Translations under genes and position numbers: made by a program
In this document: positions 34,963 to 47,214 of the stretch, piece after piece
Layout of the letters: each line of letters opens with the position of its first letter
How positions within the stretch are numbered: the first letter of the stretch is position 1
NCBI RefSeq assembly: GCF_000321225.1
Contig: NW_004450464.1
Location: 1,537,567 to 1,601,566 of the forward strand
DNA from: Odobenus rosmarus divergens
Taxonomy: Eukaryota > Chordata > Mammalia > Carnivora > Odobenidae
Length of the DNA stretch: 64,000 bases
Direction: 5' to 3'
The notes under the pieces: generated by a model
The model's input: only the letters and a program-made list of their open reading frames with translations
Told to the model about the DNA's origin: nothing
Databases searched by the model: none

Positions 34963-34999
34963 TCAACATATGTATTTTTAAATATTATATGAGAGTGGT

Positions 35000-36080
35000 G
35001 GGGGTGGTTGTCTTGTTTCAACTTGCCCTTAATTTTTAGTTTTTTTGAGTTTTAAGTAGGTAATGTTTAAAAATATATTGCAACTTCCTTTATAATCTTA
35101 AATATAATCTCGTTTTCATTTTTAAGAGAGACTTGAAAGAAAAATATTTTTTGTGGTACACAAATTTTTATATATAGGTGTTAAAAATATATATTATAAT
35201 GCTAAAATTATATCCTTTAAACTTTTATCTATTTAATCAGTCATAACTGAGAGCCACTAATTCTACCACAATTAAATCTCTTCTAATTATAACTAATTAT
35301 GTATTCATGTATCTTGAATACATTTTGCTTTATAAATGTTTGATATGCAACTTACTGATTAAAGATTATTGTTGCTATATATTCATTGACTATTTTGCCT
35401 TATACCATTAAGTACTTTTATTATTTTCCGTGTAAAATCTTTCCCCTTAAATTCTACTTTGCTTGAAATCAGTGTTACTACTCAAAATTTTTTATTTTTA
35501 TTTTCCATATTAATCTATATATTAATCTAGTTATTTTATATTGGTTAAACTTCCAGGAAAAATTTTTACATTTCCCGGAAATAAAATAGAGTTTTATTTA
35601 TTTATTTATATTCTATATATAATATATAGAATAAATATATAATATATATTTATATTATTTATTCATTTATTTATTTTTATAAATTCAATCTGACAGTCTG
35701 TTTTCAATAGGAGGTAGTAGAATTTATGTCTGTTTGCCATACCTGATTTTTTGTATTTTCTTCTCTGAACTCATTTATGCTTTGTAAATGTGTTTGTTTC
35801 CTCCTTCTTGGAATATGTTTTTGACTTTATATTTTTTAATGTTAAAAACTTACATATGTAACCCTTATTACCATTTAATATTAGTCATTCAGCATTCAAC
35901 ACATACTTATAGCTATTTATAGGTAGGTTTTTATGTATCAGTGAATAAAACATACAAATATCTCTCTGTAATAGAGGTCATCACAAAATAAACAAGTTAA
36001 TTACTTGTTCTGTTTTAAAGTGTTACTACAAAAAAAATAAATCAAGAAAGGAGTGTAGAGATTGATGGTAGTAGAGATAG
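35000..36080. repeat. AT-rich intron with TTTA/TATA tracts
   Basis: Mostly unassigned T-rich sequence. At 35590-35690 it holds (TTTA)n and a 23-bp near-perfect palindrome, attctatata..tatatagaat, at 35610-35632. Confidence 0.5.
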
Positions 36081-36086
36081 GGTGGT

Positions 36087-36625
36087 GTTATAGTTACTGT
36101 TGCTACTAAGAAAATACCCCACAATTTAATAACTTAAAACAACAATCATTTTATTATATCTCGTGGATACTATGGGTCAGGAATATTCTGGCAGGACTCA
36201 TCTGAGCGATTCTTCTTCTGTTATGTGATGAGGGTGACTCAGTGCTACTCACTGGCAAATAAGCCAGTCTGGAGGGTCCAAGGGACTTTTTCCTATGTCT
36301 TGTAAATCAGTGAGAGTGGCTAGAAGGATGGGCTCAGCTGGGAGGCACTCTTCATTGGAGAGCCACACATGACTTTGCTATCATAGTGGTATCAGGGTAG
36401 TTGAACTTCTTATATGGTAGCTGGGCTCCCATGGATTGAGCATTCTGAGGGGACCAGGGGGAAGCTCTGTGGGCTTTTAATTTAGCAGTAGAAGTCAAAC
36501 AAAATTACTTGCCAGAGTCTGTTGTAGCAGTCACAAGCATGCTCAGGTTCAAGGGAAGGGGACGCAGGCCCATCACTTGATGTCAACCTATTTTGAGGCC
36601 ATGTTTAAAACTGCCAGACATGGCA
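36087..36625 (-). repeat. MLT1-type (ERVL-MaLR) LTR
   Basis: Begins 'gttactgttgctactaagaaaataccccacaatttaataacttaaaacaacaatcattttatta' (inverse of the MLT1 3' end). It goes on through 'ggtcaggaatattctggcaggac' to 'atttgaggccatgttt'-type sequence. Diverged and non-coding. Confidence 0.6.
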
Positions 36626-37325
36626 ATTACATATCAGGTGCAAGGCATTTGAGGAGAGACTTGAAAGAGATGAGGAGGACCATGCTCTGCTGAGAAAAGA
36701 GCATTCCAGAGAGAACATAGCTTGTACCAAAACCCTGAATCAGAAGCATGTGGCCTTATTCTGAGAATACCATCATTGAAACCAGAGTGGTTGGAGGATA
36801 ATGAGGGAAAGAGAGAGTATCAGTAGATGATACCAGAAACATAAAGGAGAGGAGGCAGATTATGGAGAAACAGCCTTGTAGACCATTGTAAAGACTTTGG
36901 CTTTTCCTCTAACTCAGATGGCATCCCTAGAAAGGTTTTAAACAAAGAAGTAGCATGATCAGGGCGCCTGGATGGCTCAGTTGGTTAAGCGACTGCCTTC
37001 GGCTCAGGTCATGATCCTGGAGTCCCGGGATCGAGTCCTGCATCAGGCTCCCTGCTTGGCAGGGAGTCAGCTTCTCCCTCTGACCCTCTTCCCTCTCGTG
37101 CTCTCTATCTCTCATTCTCTCTCTCTCAAATAAATAAATAAAATCTTTAAAAAAAAAAAAAAAGTAGCATGATCTGGGTTATGTTTAATAACATCCCTCT
37201 GTCCTTGTGCTAAGAATAGTTGAAGGGGATCAATGGCAGAAGCTGGGAGACCAGTCAGGAGGTTTTTGTAATAATCAGATGAGGGAATAGCCATGGACTA
37301 GACTAGAATGGTCATGTTGGAAGAG
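36626..37325 (-). repeat. L2 LINE ORF2 fragment, split by a SINE
   Basis: The + strand keeps the inverse L2 order: 'gagcattccagagagaacatagcttgtacc', 'ccttgtagaccattgtaaagactttggcttttc' and, past the SINE at 36961-37161, 'gggagaccagtcaggaggtttttgtaataatcagatgag'. Read on the minus strand, 37294 downward gives LLTGLPASAIDPLQL, a recognisable L2 ORF2 C-terminal segment. Confidence 0.85.
36961..37161 (+). repeat. CAN SINE inserted in L2
   Basis: Plus copy of the 'ggagtcccgggatcgagtcc' subfamily, ending 'aaataaataaataaaatctttaaaa'. Perfect target-site duplication aagtagcatgatc at 36948-36960 and 37162-37174. Confidence 0.97.
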
Positions 37326-37329
37326 GTCA

Positions 37330-38630
37330 CCTGTGGTCTAAATCTGGATTCCTTGCATAGAGCCTAAAAGAATTTTTTGTGCTATCTCTTGAGCTCACAG
37401 TGTTAGACAAGGGACGTAGAATGCTTTTCCTCCTCTTTGCCCCTAAAAATTCTCAATATCTAGCATTGTAACTTGGAATGTGTAATATAATTATATGAAT
37501 TCAATATGTTATTTTCTCTTGCAATTATACTTTAAGAATATTACTGTGGCAAACAATTATAAAATATGTAAAATTAGCTTTATAGTTAATTGAGTCAATT
37601 GTCCCAGGATTTTGGATTTACAACTTCCTAATTTTTGAAGCCTTTGTTTTTACTATTTTCACCAATATGTACCCATAGGTCCTTGAGTAAATTATTATTG
37701 GAAAAACAAATCAGTTTTTATATACAGAATACTTCTCATTCAACCTTGAGAAAGACAACCTGATGGGTGTAATATTCTTGGTCATATTCTTATTCTCTTA
37801 AAAGCTCCATGTCTTCTGGTATGTTAATGTGGCAAAAGAAAGGTCTAAAGCAAGCCTGACATAATTTATTTTTAAAGGACTGTGTTGTTGTTGCTACTCC
37901 TGTTGTTTTACTGTCTATACGTAAGTTGGATTTTTTTTTTAAGTTTCTGGAGTTTGACTAGTTTCTGTCTAAATATGGATAACACTTCACTGTTTTCCCA
38001 CCACCCTCCCTACAATCTGGTTAGTCATTTTAGTCTTCATAGTTCATGGTTATTGTTTTAGATCGAGTGGCTTTTGTTTCTTTCTGAGGTAAACAAATTA
38101 TTTTTGAGTTGAAACCCCAGTCTCTGGCATTCCCACCTACCATCTTTTCTGTCATTGTTTTCTGTCTCTTTCCGCCCCACCCCCGCCCCGGGCTCCGATT
38201 CAATTACCACTTCAACTGTTCAGGGTATCAGTTTGCTTGTCCCTGGGTTCCTTTGTGGTCGGAAATTCTGCTACTGCATTTATCTTTCCTCTAAGGCTCC
38301 TGATCTCAGGCATCTCCCATTTTGTCATAACTTCCACATTGTTTCCTAAGTGACTTGCCTTTCTACATATTCTTCCTAGTCTAAGTCCTTTAAAGCAATT
38401 TTCTAAATATTTCTTCTGGTTCCATAGTCAAATCTTTTTTAAGAGATACTCTTTGCCCCTGAGTCTTCATGATAGGAACATGATGTTCCCTTTCCGTTTT
38501 TACAGCATGATTTTTATTTGTGTATATGTGTGTGTGTTTATTTTCACCACTCACTTTATTTAGAAGGTAGTGATGTTTATCCAAAATCAGGGTATGATAT
38601 CAAAAAGTAAAAACCACTTTTTCATTTATT
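37330..38630. other. Intronic sequence, nothing recognised
   Basis: No assignable repeat or exon. A short CpG-containing C-rich patch (38172-38200) stands out from the AT-rich surroundings. Confidence 0.4.
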
Positions 38631-38639
38631 TACCTTCCA

Positions 38640-39520
38640 GATGATGGCTGAGCTCCTTTTTGATCTAAACTGGAGAGCAGATTGATAGACACAATCTCTC
38701 TCAGTGGCCAGCAAGCCTTTATTGGAATAGCGTAACTTGGTTACAGTGGATACCTATTTTATCTTGTGTGGTTCAAGGTACCAGACGTGTTATCATGCTC
38801 AGCGTGCACATACAGTGGGGGACAGGTCTGTGGCAAGAATGAGCACTATTTATAGAGTATACATGTTACTGCTTTCTGGGCAGGGATTCTAAAGGAGGGC
38901 TGTATTTTATTTGGACATTAAATTGAAATAGCCTATTGATACAGTGGACGTCACTTGTTTATTGGTAGTTCCCTGTTTTGCATTGTAATCTCTCTCCATT
39001 GTTCCCTAAACTTCATTCAAATCCCATTGTACTAATAAATAGCAACGTGTAACATGGGGAAGGGAAGGGAAAAGAAAAAGAAGCTGAGTTCATGCTTGGG
39101 GGGGTGATGGTGGGAAGCAGCCGAGGGAGACAAGGAAGCTGGGAAACCTCTGTGATTGAGCTCTGATCACTCAGGTTATCAATTGCTTCCAGCACCCACG
39201 CTGCCCGGCTGCCTTCCCGGCCCCGACAAGGCTTTTCTTGGGGGAACCCCACTCCCAGGCCTGGCAGGCCTCTGATGCATCTTGTCCTTCTATTGTGCAG
39301 TCTCTTAAGGAGGCTATGCATTATAAGTCATGTGGGAGTGGCCAGTTTCCGTCCCCTCCAGAAGCAAGACTGGGAGAGGAGAGGAGCGTTCTCTGGGATG
39401 CTGCAGCGGTGACTCAGGGAATAGGCTATGGGGAGCCAAATACCATCTTACATCATTTTTATAAGGAGGAAATTCTGTCTCATGAAATAAAATATGGATA
39501 GGATGATTTAACTTAATTGT
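38640..39520 (-). mobile_element. Putative solo LTR (endogenous retrovirus)
   Basis: On the minus strand an AATAAA (38718-38723) is preceded, about 130 bases upstream, by a clean TATA box, ctataaatag (about 38845-38855). The U3-like part, 39180-39430, is distinctly GC- and CpG-richer than the flanking intron. The U5-like end carries 'gagagagattgtgtctatc'. No retroviral coding sequence is present. Edges, target-site duplication and family are unresolved. Confidence 0.5.
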
Positions 39521-39821
39521 TCTTATAGTCCACATATTGAGTGTCAGTTTTAGCATTCCGCGTTTTTTATATTGTTTGTTCTGTTTTCCTGATTTCTTTC
39601 TTTTCTCTCCACTAATGGGAACTTGGATGGGGCTCCGTGATAGACTACCAGGAGCTGGACCAAATCAGCATTAAAATGAACTTACACATTCATGGCATTT
39701 GTTACCAAATTCAGGAATGTATAGACATGACTCAACATATTTATAAGGACCAATTCTGGAAAAGACAAACTGTTGACTGAAATTGATTTTTTAGTTTACC
39801 TTTGTATCTGTCATACATTCG

Positions 39822-40075
39822 CTCAGATAACAAATACGTATTGAGTTCTCATATTCCAAACATGTGGCCAAGCCCAGGAATTAGAGGATGTTTAAAACAG
39901 ACACGCTCCTTGACCTCAAGAATTTACAGTGGAGAAGGGAGTTACAGACTTGAAACACATCATTGTGAATTGATTATTTAATTACAGTAATGATACATGC
40001 ATCCCAGAAAACTAGGTGTTAGCAAGCACTAGTTGAAGTGAGAGCAAATAACGTAGGAGGGATACCCTGGTTGGT
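39822..40075 (-). repeat. L2 LINE 3' end fragment
   Basis: 'acgtattgagttctcatattccaaacatgtggccaagcccaggaattagagg..acacgctccttgacctcaagaatttacagt' is the inverse of the L2 3' UTR order. Confidence 0.55.
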
Positions 40076-40078
40076 GGT

Positions 40079-40450
40079 TGTATTAGTATCCTGTGACTGT
40101 TGTAAAAAATTACCACTGAGACACTTAAAACCACAAAAACGTATTCTTGAATAGTTCTGGAGGTCAGAAGTCTGAAATTCCTATCCCTGGGCCAAAATCA
40201 CATTGTCAGGCCAAGCTCCCTCTAATGGCTCTAGGGAGAATCCATCCCTGGCCTCTTCCACCTTCTGGCATTTCTAGGTTTGTGGCAGCATCACTCTGAT
40301 CCCTGACTTGTGATCCCGCTGTCATCTTCTTCTCCTTCTGTAAAAATGAAATCTCCCTCTGGCTGCCACTGATGGATGTACAGGTGACTGCATTTGGGGC
40401 TCTCCCAGATAATCCAGGGCAATCTCAAAATCCTTAATTTAATCATTAAT
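40079..40450 (-). repeat. MLT1-type (MaLR) LTR fragment
   Basis: Starts 'gtattagtatcctgtgactgttgtaaaaaattaccac', then 'tagttctggaggtcagaagtctgaaatt', 'gggagaatccatccctggcctcttccaccttctggc' and 'gataatccagggcaatctc'. This is a familiar inverse MaLR-like LTR order; the exact subfamily is not settled. Confidence 0.55.
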
Positions 40451-42520
40451 CAAAAATATTTTTAATGTTTACTGCACCTGACTGAGGGAAGGGTCTAAAA
40501 GGATAGAACTTTGCAGGCAGGGAGGATGGAGTGGTAAACCGTGTGAGGTGTGGCAGAAATCATGTAAGTGACTGAAAAGGGATAAGAAGGAAGTATAGAG
40601 AGTAAGGGAGAGATTGGCCACATTTGCCCAAAGCTGTGTAATCTCTCAGCCATTTGGTCCAGAAATACCTGTTCTATTTGGACTCTGGAGGCTATGAGAA
40701 ATGTCCTACATTCTGTGTATGTGTATTTTTCATATACTGAGGCAGCCAAATGTGTTTCTGTGGTATACACAACTGTTAGGTATCTAAAAGTCCCTGGGCA
40801 CATACAGTTCTGTCTACAGAACCAAGTCTAGCTCTTTTCTGCACAACACAACTGAGTTTGCCAAGAAATAGCTGGAGAAGAAATTTTCTCCTATATGCAG
40901 GTGGACACATTAAATTCTGTTATGCAAGTGGATCATTTTCTCGGGACCCTGTGATAGCAGGATTTTAGCTATGGTCTAGTTAAGATGAGGTATGGGCAAA
41001 AAGCTCAGTTATTTCCCCACCTTCCTCTCCTCCTTGCCTTTCATAACAACTATGATTTGAAACCTATCAATTTGTATTTTGAGATGCAACAGACCACAAA
41101 ATGGAATTGTTGGACAGAACCTCAAGTTGGAATTGGAGACGAGATTGAAACTGGATATTAAAACTGATGTGTTATGCTCAAGTTCTGATTGCTTTCTAAA
41201 TACTAACTACCACAGGATTATTTTTGTTAAGAATGGCTATTTACAAATTTTTAAAACTTCACATCTCTTCCATGGGCCCAGAACTCTGGTTTTTTGCTCT
41301 TACAAATAAAAATAAATAAAGTAAACATTTTTATCCTTTTAGTTCCTATTATTATGCCTGGCTTTTCCTAATTCCTGTGTGATTTGTTTGATCATGCCTA
41401 AGGTAAGAGCAGAGAGGTGTTCATAATAAGAGCTACAAAATGCAGTTTTTGACTCCCTTGCCAGGCTCCCACCGCCAATCCAAAAGTACATAGACCACAT
41501 GTCAAGACTCTCCAATTCCTAGAGCATTGATGATGGGCCTGCTTTAAACTTTGGAAATTAAATCTACCAAGTCATTTCTTTTGTAAAACGACAAAACACT
41601 TTTTTTTTCAAAAGTGAGGGAGGAAAAAAAGAAAATGATCCCATTAAATGTAGGATGAATGAATCTATTAAAAAAATTTAACTGTCTATCCAATTAAAAT
41701 GTGTCTCACCATTACACCTGCCCTTCTCCTCTCACTGGTATTCATTTGTTAGTAAATTGCTTGTCCTGTTCCTATTTGCCAAGTAGGATAGTGGAGGCAG
41801 TGAAGTTCTCCAGACCAGACCTCTGCTTTGTGATTTATCTCAAGTCACTCTGACCTTGAGATTCTTTGTCTATGGTGCTTCAATACATTATCCAGAGAAT
41901 ATATTCTTTGTGAGTGGTGATATAAAATATCAATTAAAAACAAAAATAAATTCAGGGAAATATTAACCATCTGCTCTTCTAAGTTCTCCAAGGCTACAGT
42001 TTTCACCAAGTCAGATAACCAAGTCCCAGTAGAAATGCCTACTCAGAACTAAAATATAACATCACACAGGTAACTCTTAACAAAGATTCAAATAAAAAAG
42101 AATCATGTGTACTTAACACCTTTGTCGCCTTTGAAATTGCTATTGAAGATAGTTGTGGTTGTATTGCTCATTGTCTGGTCCATAAAGACTCCAGTGCTGT
42201 GCTTGAGAGTTTAAAGATACCAGCTGCTGACATTTGCAGATACTACTTTCATTAGCTAATTGAAACCTATTTGAATTGTAAGCTTCCTTTTGGCCTTCAC
42301 CATCAAGAGGGTTAGGGCTGAGTTTTAGGCTGAAGTGCAGTGTCTCTTTCCTAGGTCTCCTTATATAATTGTCATCTGCCTCCCTTCATTATTCTGTCAT
42401 TGTGCCCTTGCTTTATAGTGTCTGTGCCTTTTATTATTTTCAGCTGTCTCAAAGGCTTTTCTGGAAATATATAGTACATAGGTGCAAAATGATGAAATAA
42501 ACATACCTCTTCATTTGTTT
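40451..42520. other. Intronic sequence, nothing recognised
   Basis: No named repeats or exons. A 102-aa minus-strand frame at 40495-40803 has no motif or splice context and is taken as chance. Confidence 0.45.
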
Positions 42521-42527
42521 TAAAACA

Positions 42528-42582
42528 TGGTTCATTTGGACTAGATGACCTCTAAGGTCCTTTCCAGCTTTAAATTTATGTT
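42528..42582 (+). repeat. MIR3 fragment
   Basis: 'tggactagatgacctctaaggtcctttccagctttaaatttatg' is close to the MIR3 3' core. Confidence 0.75.
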
Positions 42583-42589
42583 ACTGTCA

Positions 42590-44070
42590 CTAAAAACAGA
42601 CAACAAATCTATTAGACTATAGGCCAAGAGATGAATGCCAAGTACTATATTCCTGGTATAGGTATATTTCTTTTTGAAAGCAGAGTGCTAGATTCAACAA
42701 CTTGCTAAGGATGCTCACAGTCTTACAGTGATAAGACACGAGAGCTAAATAAAAAAAAAAACAAAAACAAAAACAAAAGATCTCAGTTAAAATATCTTTT
42801 CACTCTTAAGCATCAACGAAAAATAAAGAGAAAAAAGAGCTTAAATATTTCTTTTGAGGCATTTATATAGATTCAAACAAGTTTAGCTTCATGAGTATAG
42901 CTAATTTAATGAAATTAGTTGCATTTGAATATTGTCACAGTCTTGTTACAACATTAGCATTAAGCGTGATTAGAATTTATTCTGTGTGCCTATATGGGTC
43001 CCCAGAACATCAGCTGTCAACACCTTCATAATAAACTAGCCCTTGGTAGCTTTCAGGGAACTTTGACATTCAGAGCAGGTGGTTGGGCCACTGCTTTAGA
43101 GGAGAACAAATCACATTTTAAGATAGATTTCCTGTTTGTATGAATTTAGAACACAGGAAATTATCAGTAGCATTGTTTACTTTTGCTAGTATGATAAAAG
43201 TCATTTAAAATACAGGAAGTGCTAGATACTATGGACTGAAAATTTCCAAAACTGATCAAAATATTTTCCTTAAGGGCGACTGAGTTATGATGAGAAAACC
43301 CAAGCTATAATTAAGAGATGTGTTTGTGAAATATAAATATTATTTTAGAGTAAATAAAATTTCCCTAGAGGAAAATAGATTATGACTTCAAGGACAGAGG
43401 TTTATATGTAAAGTCTGTTGATTATTTGATGTTCAAGGGGAAATTTGTTATCACACAAGTAGCTTCCAATTTCTTTACATTACTCTGTGTAGTGGGTTGA
43501 AGATGGTGGCCCTAGGAAACCAGTACACTCTGAAATTCAGAGGTTCTTTCTCTCTGATTTTATTATGCTACCTATTGGTAAGAATTACCTAGCAGTTTCA
43601 TTAGGATGGTATGTTGGTAGTCTTAGAATTATTGTACCTTGCCCCTAATTTTAAAGTATTTATGATGCAGTTGGTAGTTTTATATTTGCAATTTAATTAA
43701 TGTTGTCATCAATTACATTTAAAACAAAACTGTATAAGATGCTGGGACCCTTAGGATTTAGTAATGTCTAATAAAGGTTGTTAAATGAAAGTTATACCCC
43801 AAATAATTTTGAGTGCTTTTTGGATCCAAATAGTATTTATTAGTATTCAGATAATAGTTATCCCTTAAATAATATTTTACTTTCATATAATGATATCAAA
43901 TAGTGAAGTGAGACAGAAAATCAGTGCAAAATGATAATTATCAATTATCATAAATCCATGAAAGAGAGCCCATATCTTACTAAGAAGAATTTAATTTTGA
44001 ATGTGTGCCTTGGAAAATAGATGTTAGTATAGCATTTCATAACTCATATAACAGTATGTGCAATTGATAG
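42590..44070. other. Intronic sequence, nothing recognised
   Basis: AT-rich. Contains only a short (CAAAAA)n run near 42751-42778. Confidence 0.45.
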
Positions 44071-44088
44071 CTAGAACTGATCATTTTA

Positions 44089-44302
44089 TTTTATTTTAAA
44101 GATTTTATTCATTTGAGAGAGAGAGCAGAGAGAGAGAGAGAGCGCAAGCCTGAGCATATGAGTGGTGGGGAGGGGCAAAGGAAGAGGGAGAAGCAGACTC
44201 CCGCTGAGCAAGGAGCCCAATGCGGGGCTCAATCCTAGGACCCTGAGATCATGACCTGACCCAAAGGCAGACGCTTAACTGACTGAGCCACCCAGGTGCC
44301 GC
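44089..44302 (-). repeat. CAN SINE
   Basis: Minus copy from 'ttttattttaaagattttattcattt' to 'gactgagccacccaggtgcc'. Perfect 16-bp target-site duplication agaactgatcatttta at 44073-44088 and 44303-44318. Confidence 0.96.
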
Positions 44303-44415
44303 AGAACTGATCATTTTAAATTCGACAGTTACTTTGAAGAAAATGAGAGTAATTAGTTATAAAACAAACCATTATTATTATTTGCTTTGAATTTTAATTT
44401 TTAATTTATTTTATT

Positions 44416-44764
44416 TTGTTTATTTTTTAAGTAGACTCCATGACCAGTGTGGAGCCAATTGTGGGGCTTGAACTCATAACCCTGAGATCAAGACCTGAGC
44501 TGAGATCCAAAGTCAGATGCTTGGGGTGCCTGGGTGGCTCAGTCCTTGAGCGTCTGTCTTCAGCTCAGGTCATGATCTCAGGGTCCTGGGATTGAGCCCC
44601 GCATTGGGCACCTTGCTCGGCGGGGAGTCTGCTTCTCCCTCTGCCCCTCCCCTCTGCTCTGATATCTCCCTCTCCCTCTCTCGATCTCTCTCTCAAATAA
44701 AAAAGTAAAATCTTAAAAAAAAAAAAAGTCAGGTGCTTAGCCCACTGAACCGCCCAGGTGCCCC
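44416..44764 (-). repeat. Old CAN SINE split by a younger SINE
   Basis: Outer minus copy: 'tttgtttattttttaagtagactcca..gaactcataaccctgagatcaagacctgagctgagatcc' before the insert. It resumes at 44739 with 'agcccactgaaccgcccaggtgcccc'. The inner SINE occupies 44523-44725. Confidence 0.9.
44523..44725 (+). repeat. CAN SINE nested in an older SINE
   Basis: Plus copy with head 'ggggtgcctgggtggctcagtccttgagcg' and tail 'aaataaaaaagtaaaatctt'. Target-site duplication 'aagtcagatgctt' / 'aagtcaggtgctt' at 44510-44522 and 44726-44738, made from outer SINE sequence. Confidence 0.97.
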
Positions 44765-47210
44765 TGTTTTGAATTTTTAATTCAAAAACTTAAACCTATA
44801 AAAACAGAGCTTTTGCTATACTTAAGGTATTTATTGTTTCTTGGTAAGATTAGGGAAGGGTTAGGAGAAAGGAAATAATTTAAGGAATGTACTATTTTTT
44901 TTACATAGGGGTAAGTTTACTTTTAATGCAATTTTTATTAGGTAGTCAACGTTTGTTGAAATGAGAGCCTCCTAAACACCACTGATTTTTATAGTCACTA
45001 GTTTTTCATGTGGAAATATAATTTTTCAGGTTCACCCAGCTGCTTATCTTACAAAATATCTTGAAACAGCTTACTTGTGATTCACCTGGCTAAAATGACA
45101 AGCACCAATACATGCCTTGCCAATCAAAGTTAGGGTGAAGATTGATTAATAGCCTATCTTTAATGAGGTCTTGTTTTTTAACTCTTTCTAAATGTGTTCA
45201 TATTTTATTTATTATAGGGATCTAAACATTCTCTGTTGGCTACTAAACGAAGAATGACCTTGCCTTATTAAAATAATCTTAATGAGTGTTATCCATAAGA
45301 TATCACAAATACAATATCTGCAGCAGGAAATTAGTTATCTATAAATAATAATAATAAACACTGTAATAAGGTCTCTATTATTTCTCTTTATTTTGACTTA
45401 ATTATTTAAGTTTAGAAACCTAGATCTCAAATTTAGACACTATTTATCTATAATTATAAAACCAAATAAATAGTGGAGATTAATTTAAAAATAGTTTAAG
45501 TTTCCACAGTTGAAGTGTAGATAGTGCTATCACAAAAGGTTTAATCATTTTGAATTGATTCTACAGATGTCTCCATTCTTTAAATCCCCTGTAAGCCTCT
45601 TACCTACCATGAAAGGTTATTCCCATAAACCTGGCACATAAAATCAATCATATGACTTCTTTTGGTTCTGAGATTTCAAAGATTAAGACCTTCACTGTAG
45701 AAGAGAAGTGCTCTATAGAGGCTGCATGTACACAGAGCCACACTCAGTAGTGGTATCCAGTGTCACCCAAATATTTGGGGCAAATTTACACACAGAAATA
45801 CCTGTCATACTTACTTTCACGTTTGCTGCCAGAGCTAGGAAGGGAGGCCCAGAAATGGTTTGAAAGGAAAATTTGTTGTTGAAGAAGAGGTTTGTTGATG
45901 AATACATATAATGTTCTTCCCAGACCTTTTTACCCAAGATAGCAACATATTTGCCAGAGCCAAAGACACTCCAGTGTTTTGCCTTCTAGAATTTAGGAGA
46001 CCCCAAACTCTGGAAATTCAAGGAATTTTAATATACAGTCACCTAGCCAAGTCGTACAAAAAAATAATAGGCAAACAAACAAACAAAACGTCTATTAGTA
46101 CTACTATTACTGTTACCACCACCACCACCACCCAATGTGGTCCCCATTCTCACCCTTTAACTTCTAACAAAGATGGTGATGATGGTAAAAAAGAGAAAGC
46201 CTCTGATCAGATGTTTTCCTCATTTCGTATTAATTTTGAAGTTCTGATATCCTGTCCCAGTGAAGTTACCAAAGCCTTCTAAGATCGACCACTCTAAGGG
46301 TTTTGTAATGAATTCCAGGGTCAGATTCCAGATATTTTTTTCCATCTGAAATTGTCTAAGTGTGCATCAAAATACCATACTTTTGATGTGAATCTGAAAC
46401 AAATTCTGCATTCTAAATAAAGTGAAATTAATATCAACTAGTAGGGCATGACATGAGTTTCCAATAAGAAATGTTGGTAAAGTCAGGAGAAATGACTTCC
46501 TAATGACATACTGTGTATAGATTTATTAGCATTTCTTTGTAATATTTCATATGTTGAACACAAAGAGAATTGGAATCTTGTTAATCATCATTTTAAAACA
46601 TCTTTGTAGAATGTAAATATATCAGTGCTTGCCTTTTTTCCATACTAATGAAAAGCAAGTTGTAACTGGGGAGTGAGTATTCCTATTAAAGCACTGTCAT
46701 CTATTACCAGACCTGCTTAGAAGAAATAAGCACAGATGGTGGGTCTATTACTTCTCTAACAAAAAATGTGCCTCTTTTTTTGGTGTGTGTTTTATTCCTT
46801 TCTTCTAGTTGAAATGCAAGCAATTTTTCAAGTCAAGAAAGCTCTGTAGGGATCCTTGAAATGTTTTATCCATTACTTGTACATTTAGAAGGAAAATGTG
46901 ATTAGTGATTTATTAAAATTTCATAATAAGAAACTCAAAATGTCTTTGTTAGAAAAATTCTTATTTCATTAAGAAACCATATATTTTGCATACAAAGTAA
47001 AGGCTGCAGGGAGTAAGTTTTTATATCAAACCAGGATCCTAAATTACTCATTTAGTGATGACAAAACCATTTAGCCCATGTTAAAAATACCAGTGTGGAT
47101 CTTTTATTTATACTTGGTTCAATGAAAATTTGTCTGTTATATACATATTAAGAAAAAGAGCAGAAGGAGTTTAGTAATGTAAGTGTTTTATTTGGGTTGA
47201 AAATACATGC
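44765..47210. other. Intronic sequence, nothing recognised
   Basis: No SINE or named LINE. A small (CCA)n run lies at 46117-46133. The 123-aa + frame at 45911-46282 spans that run and shows no domain, conserved pattern or splice logic. Confidence 0.45.
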
Positions 47211-47214
47211 ATAC

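Noticed and set aside
45911..46282. 123-aa + frame as a possible gene
   Set aside because: No recognisable domain, includes a simple (CCA)n run encoding Thr repeats, and has no splice or promoter context.
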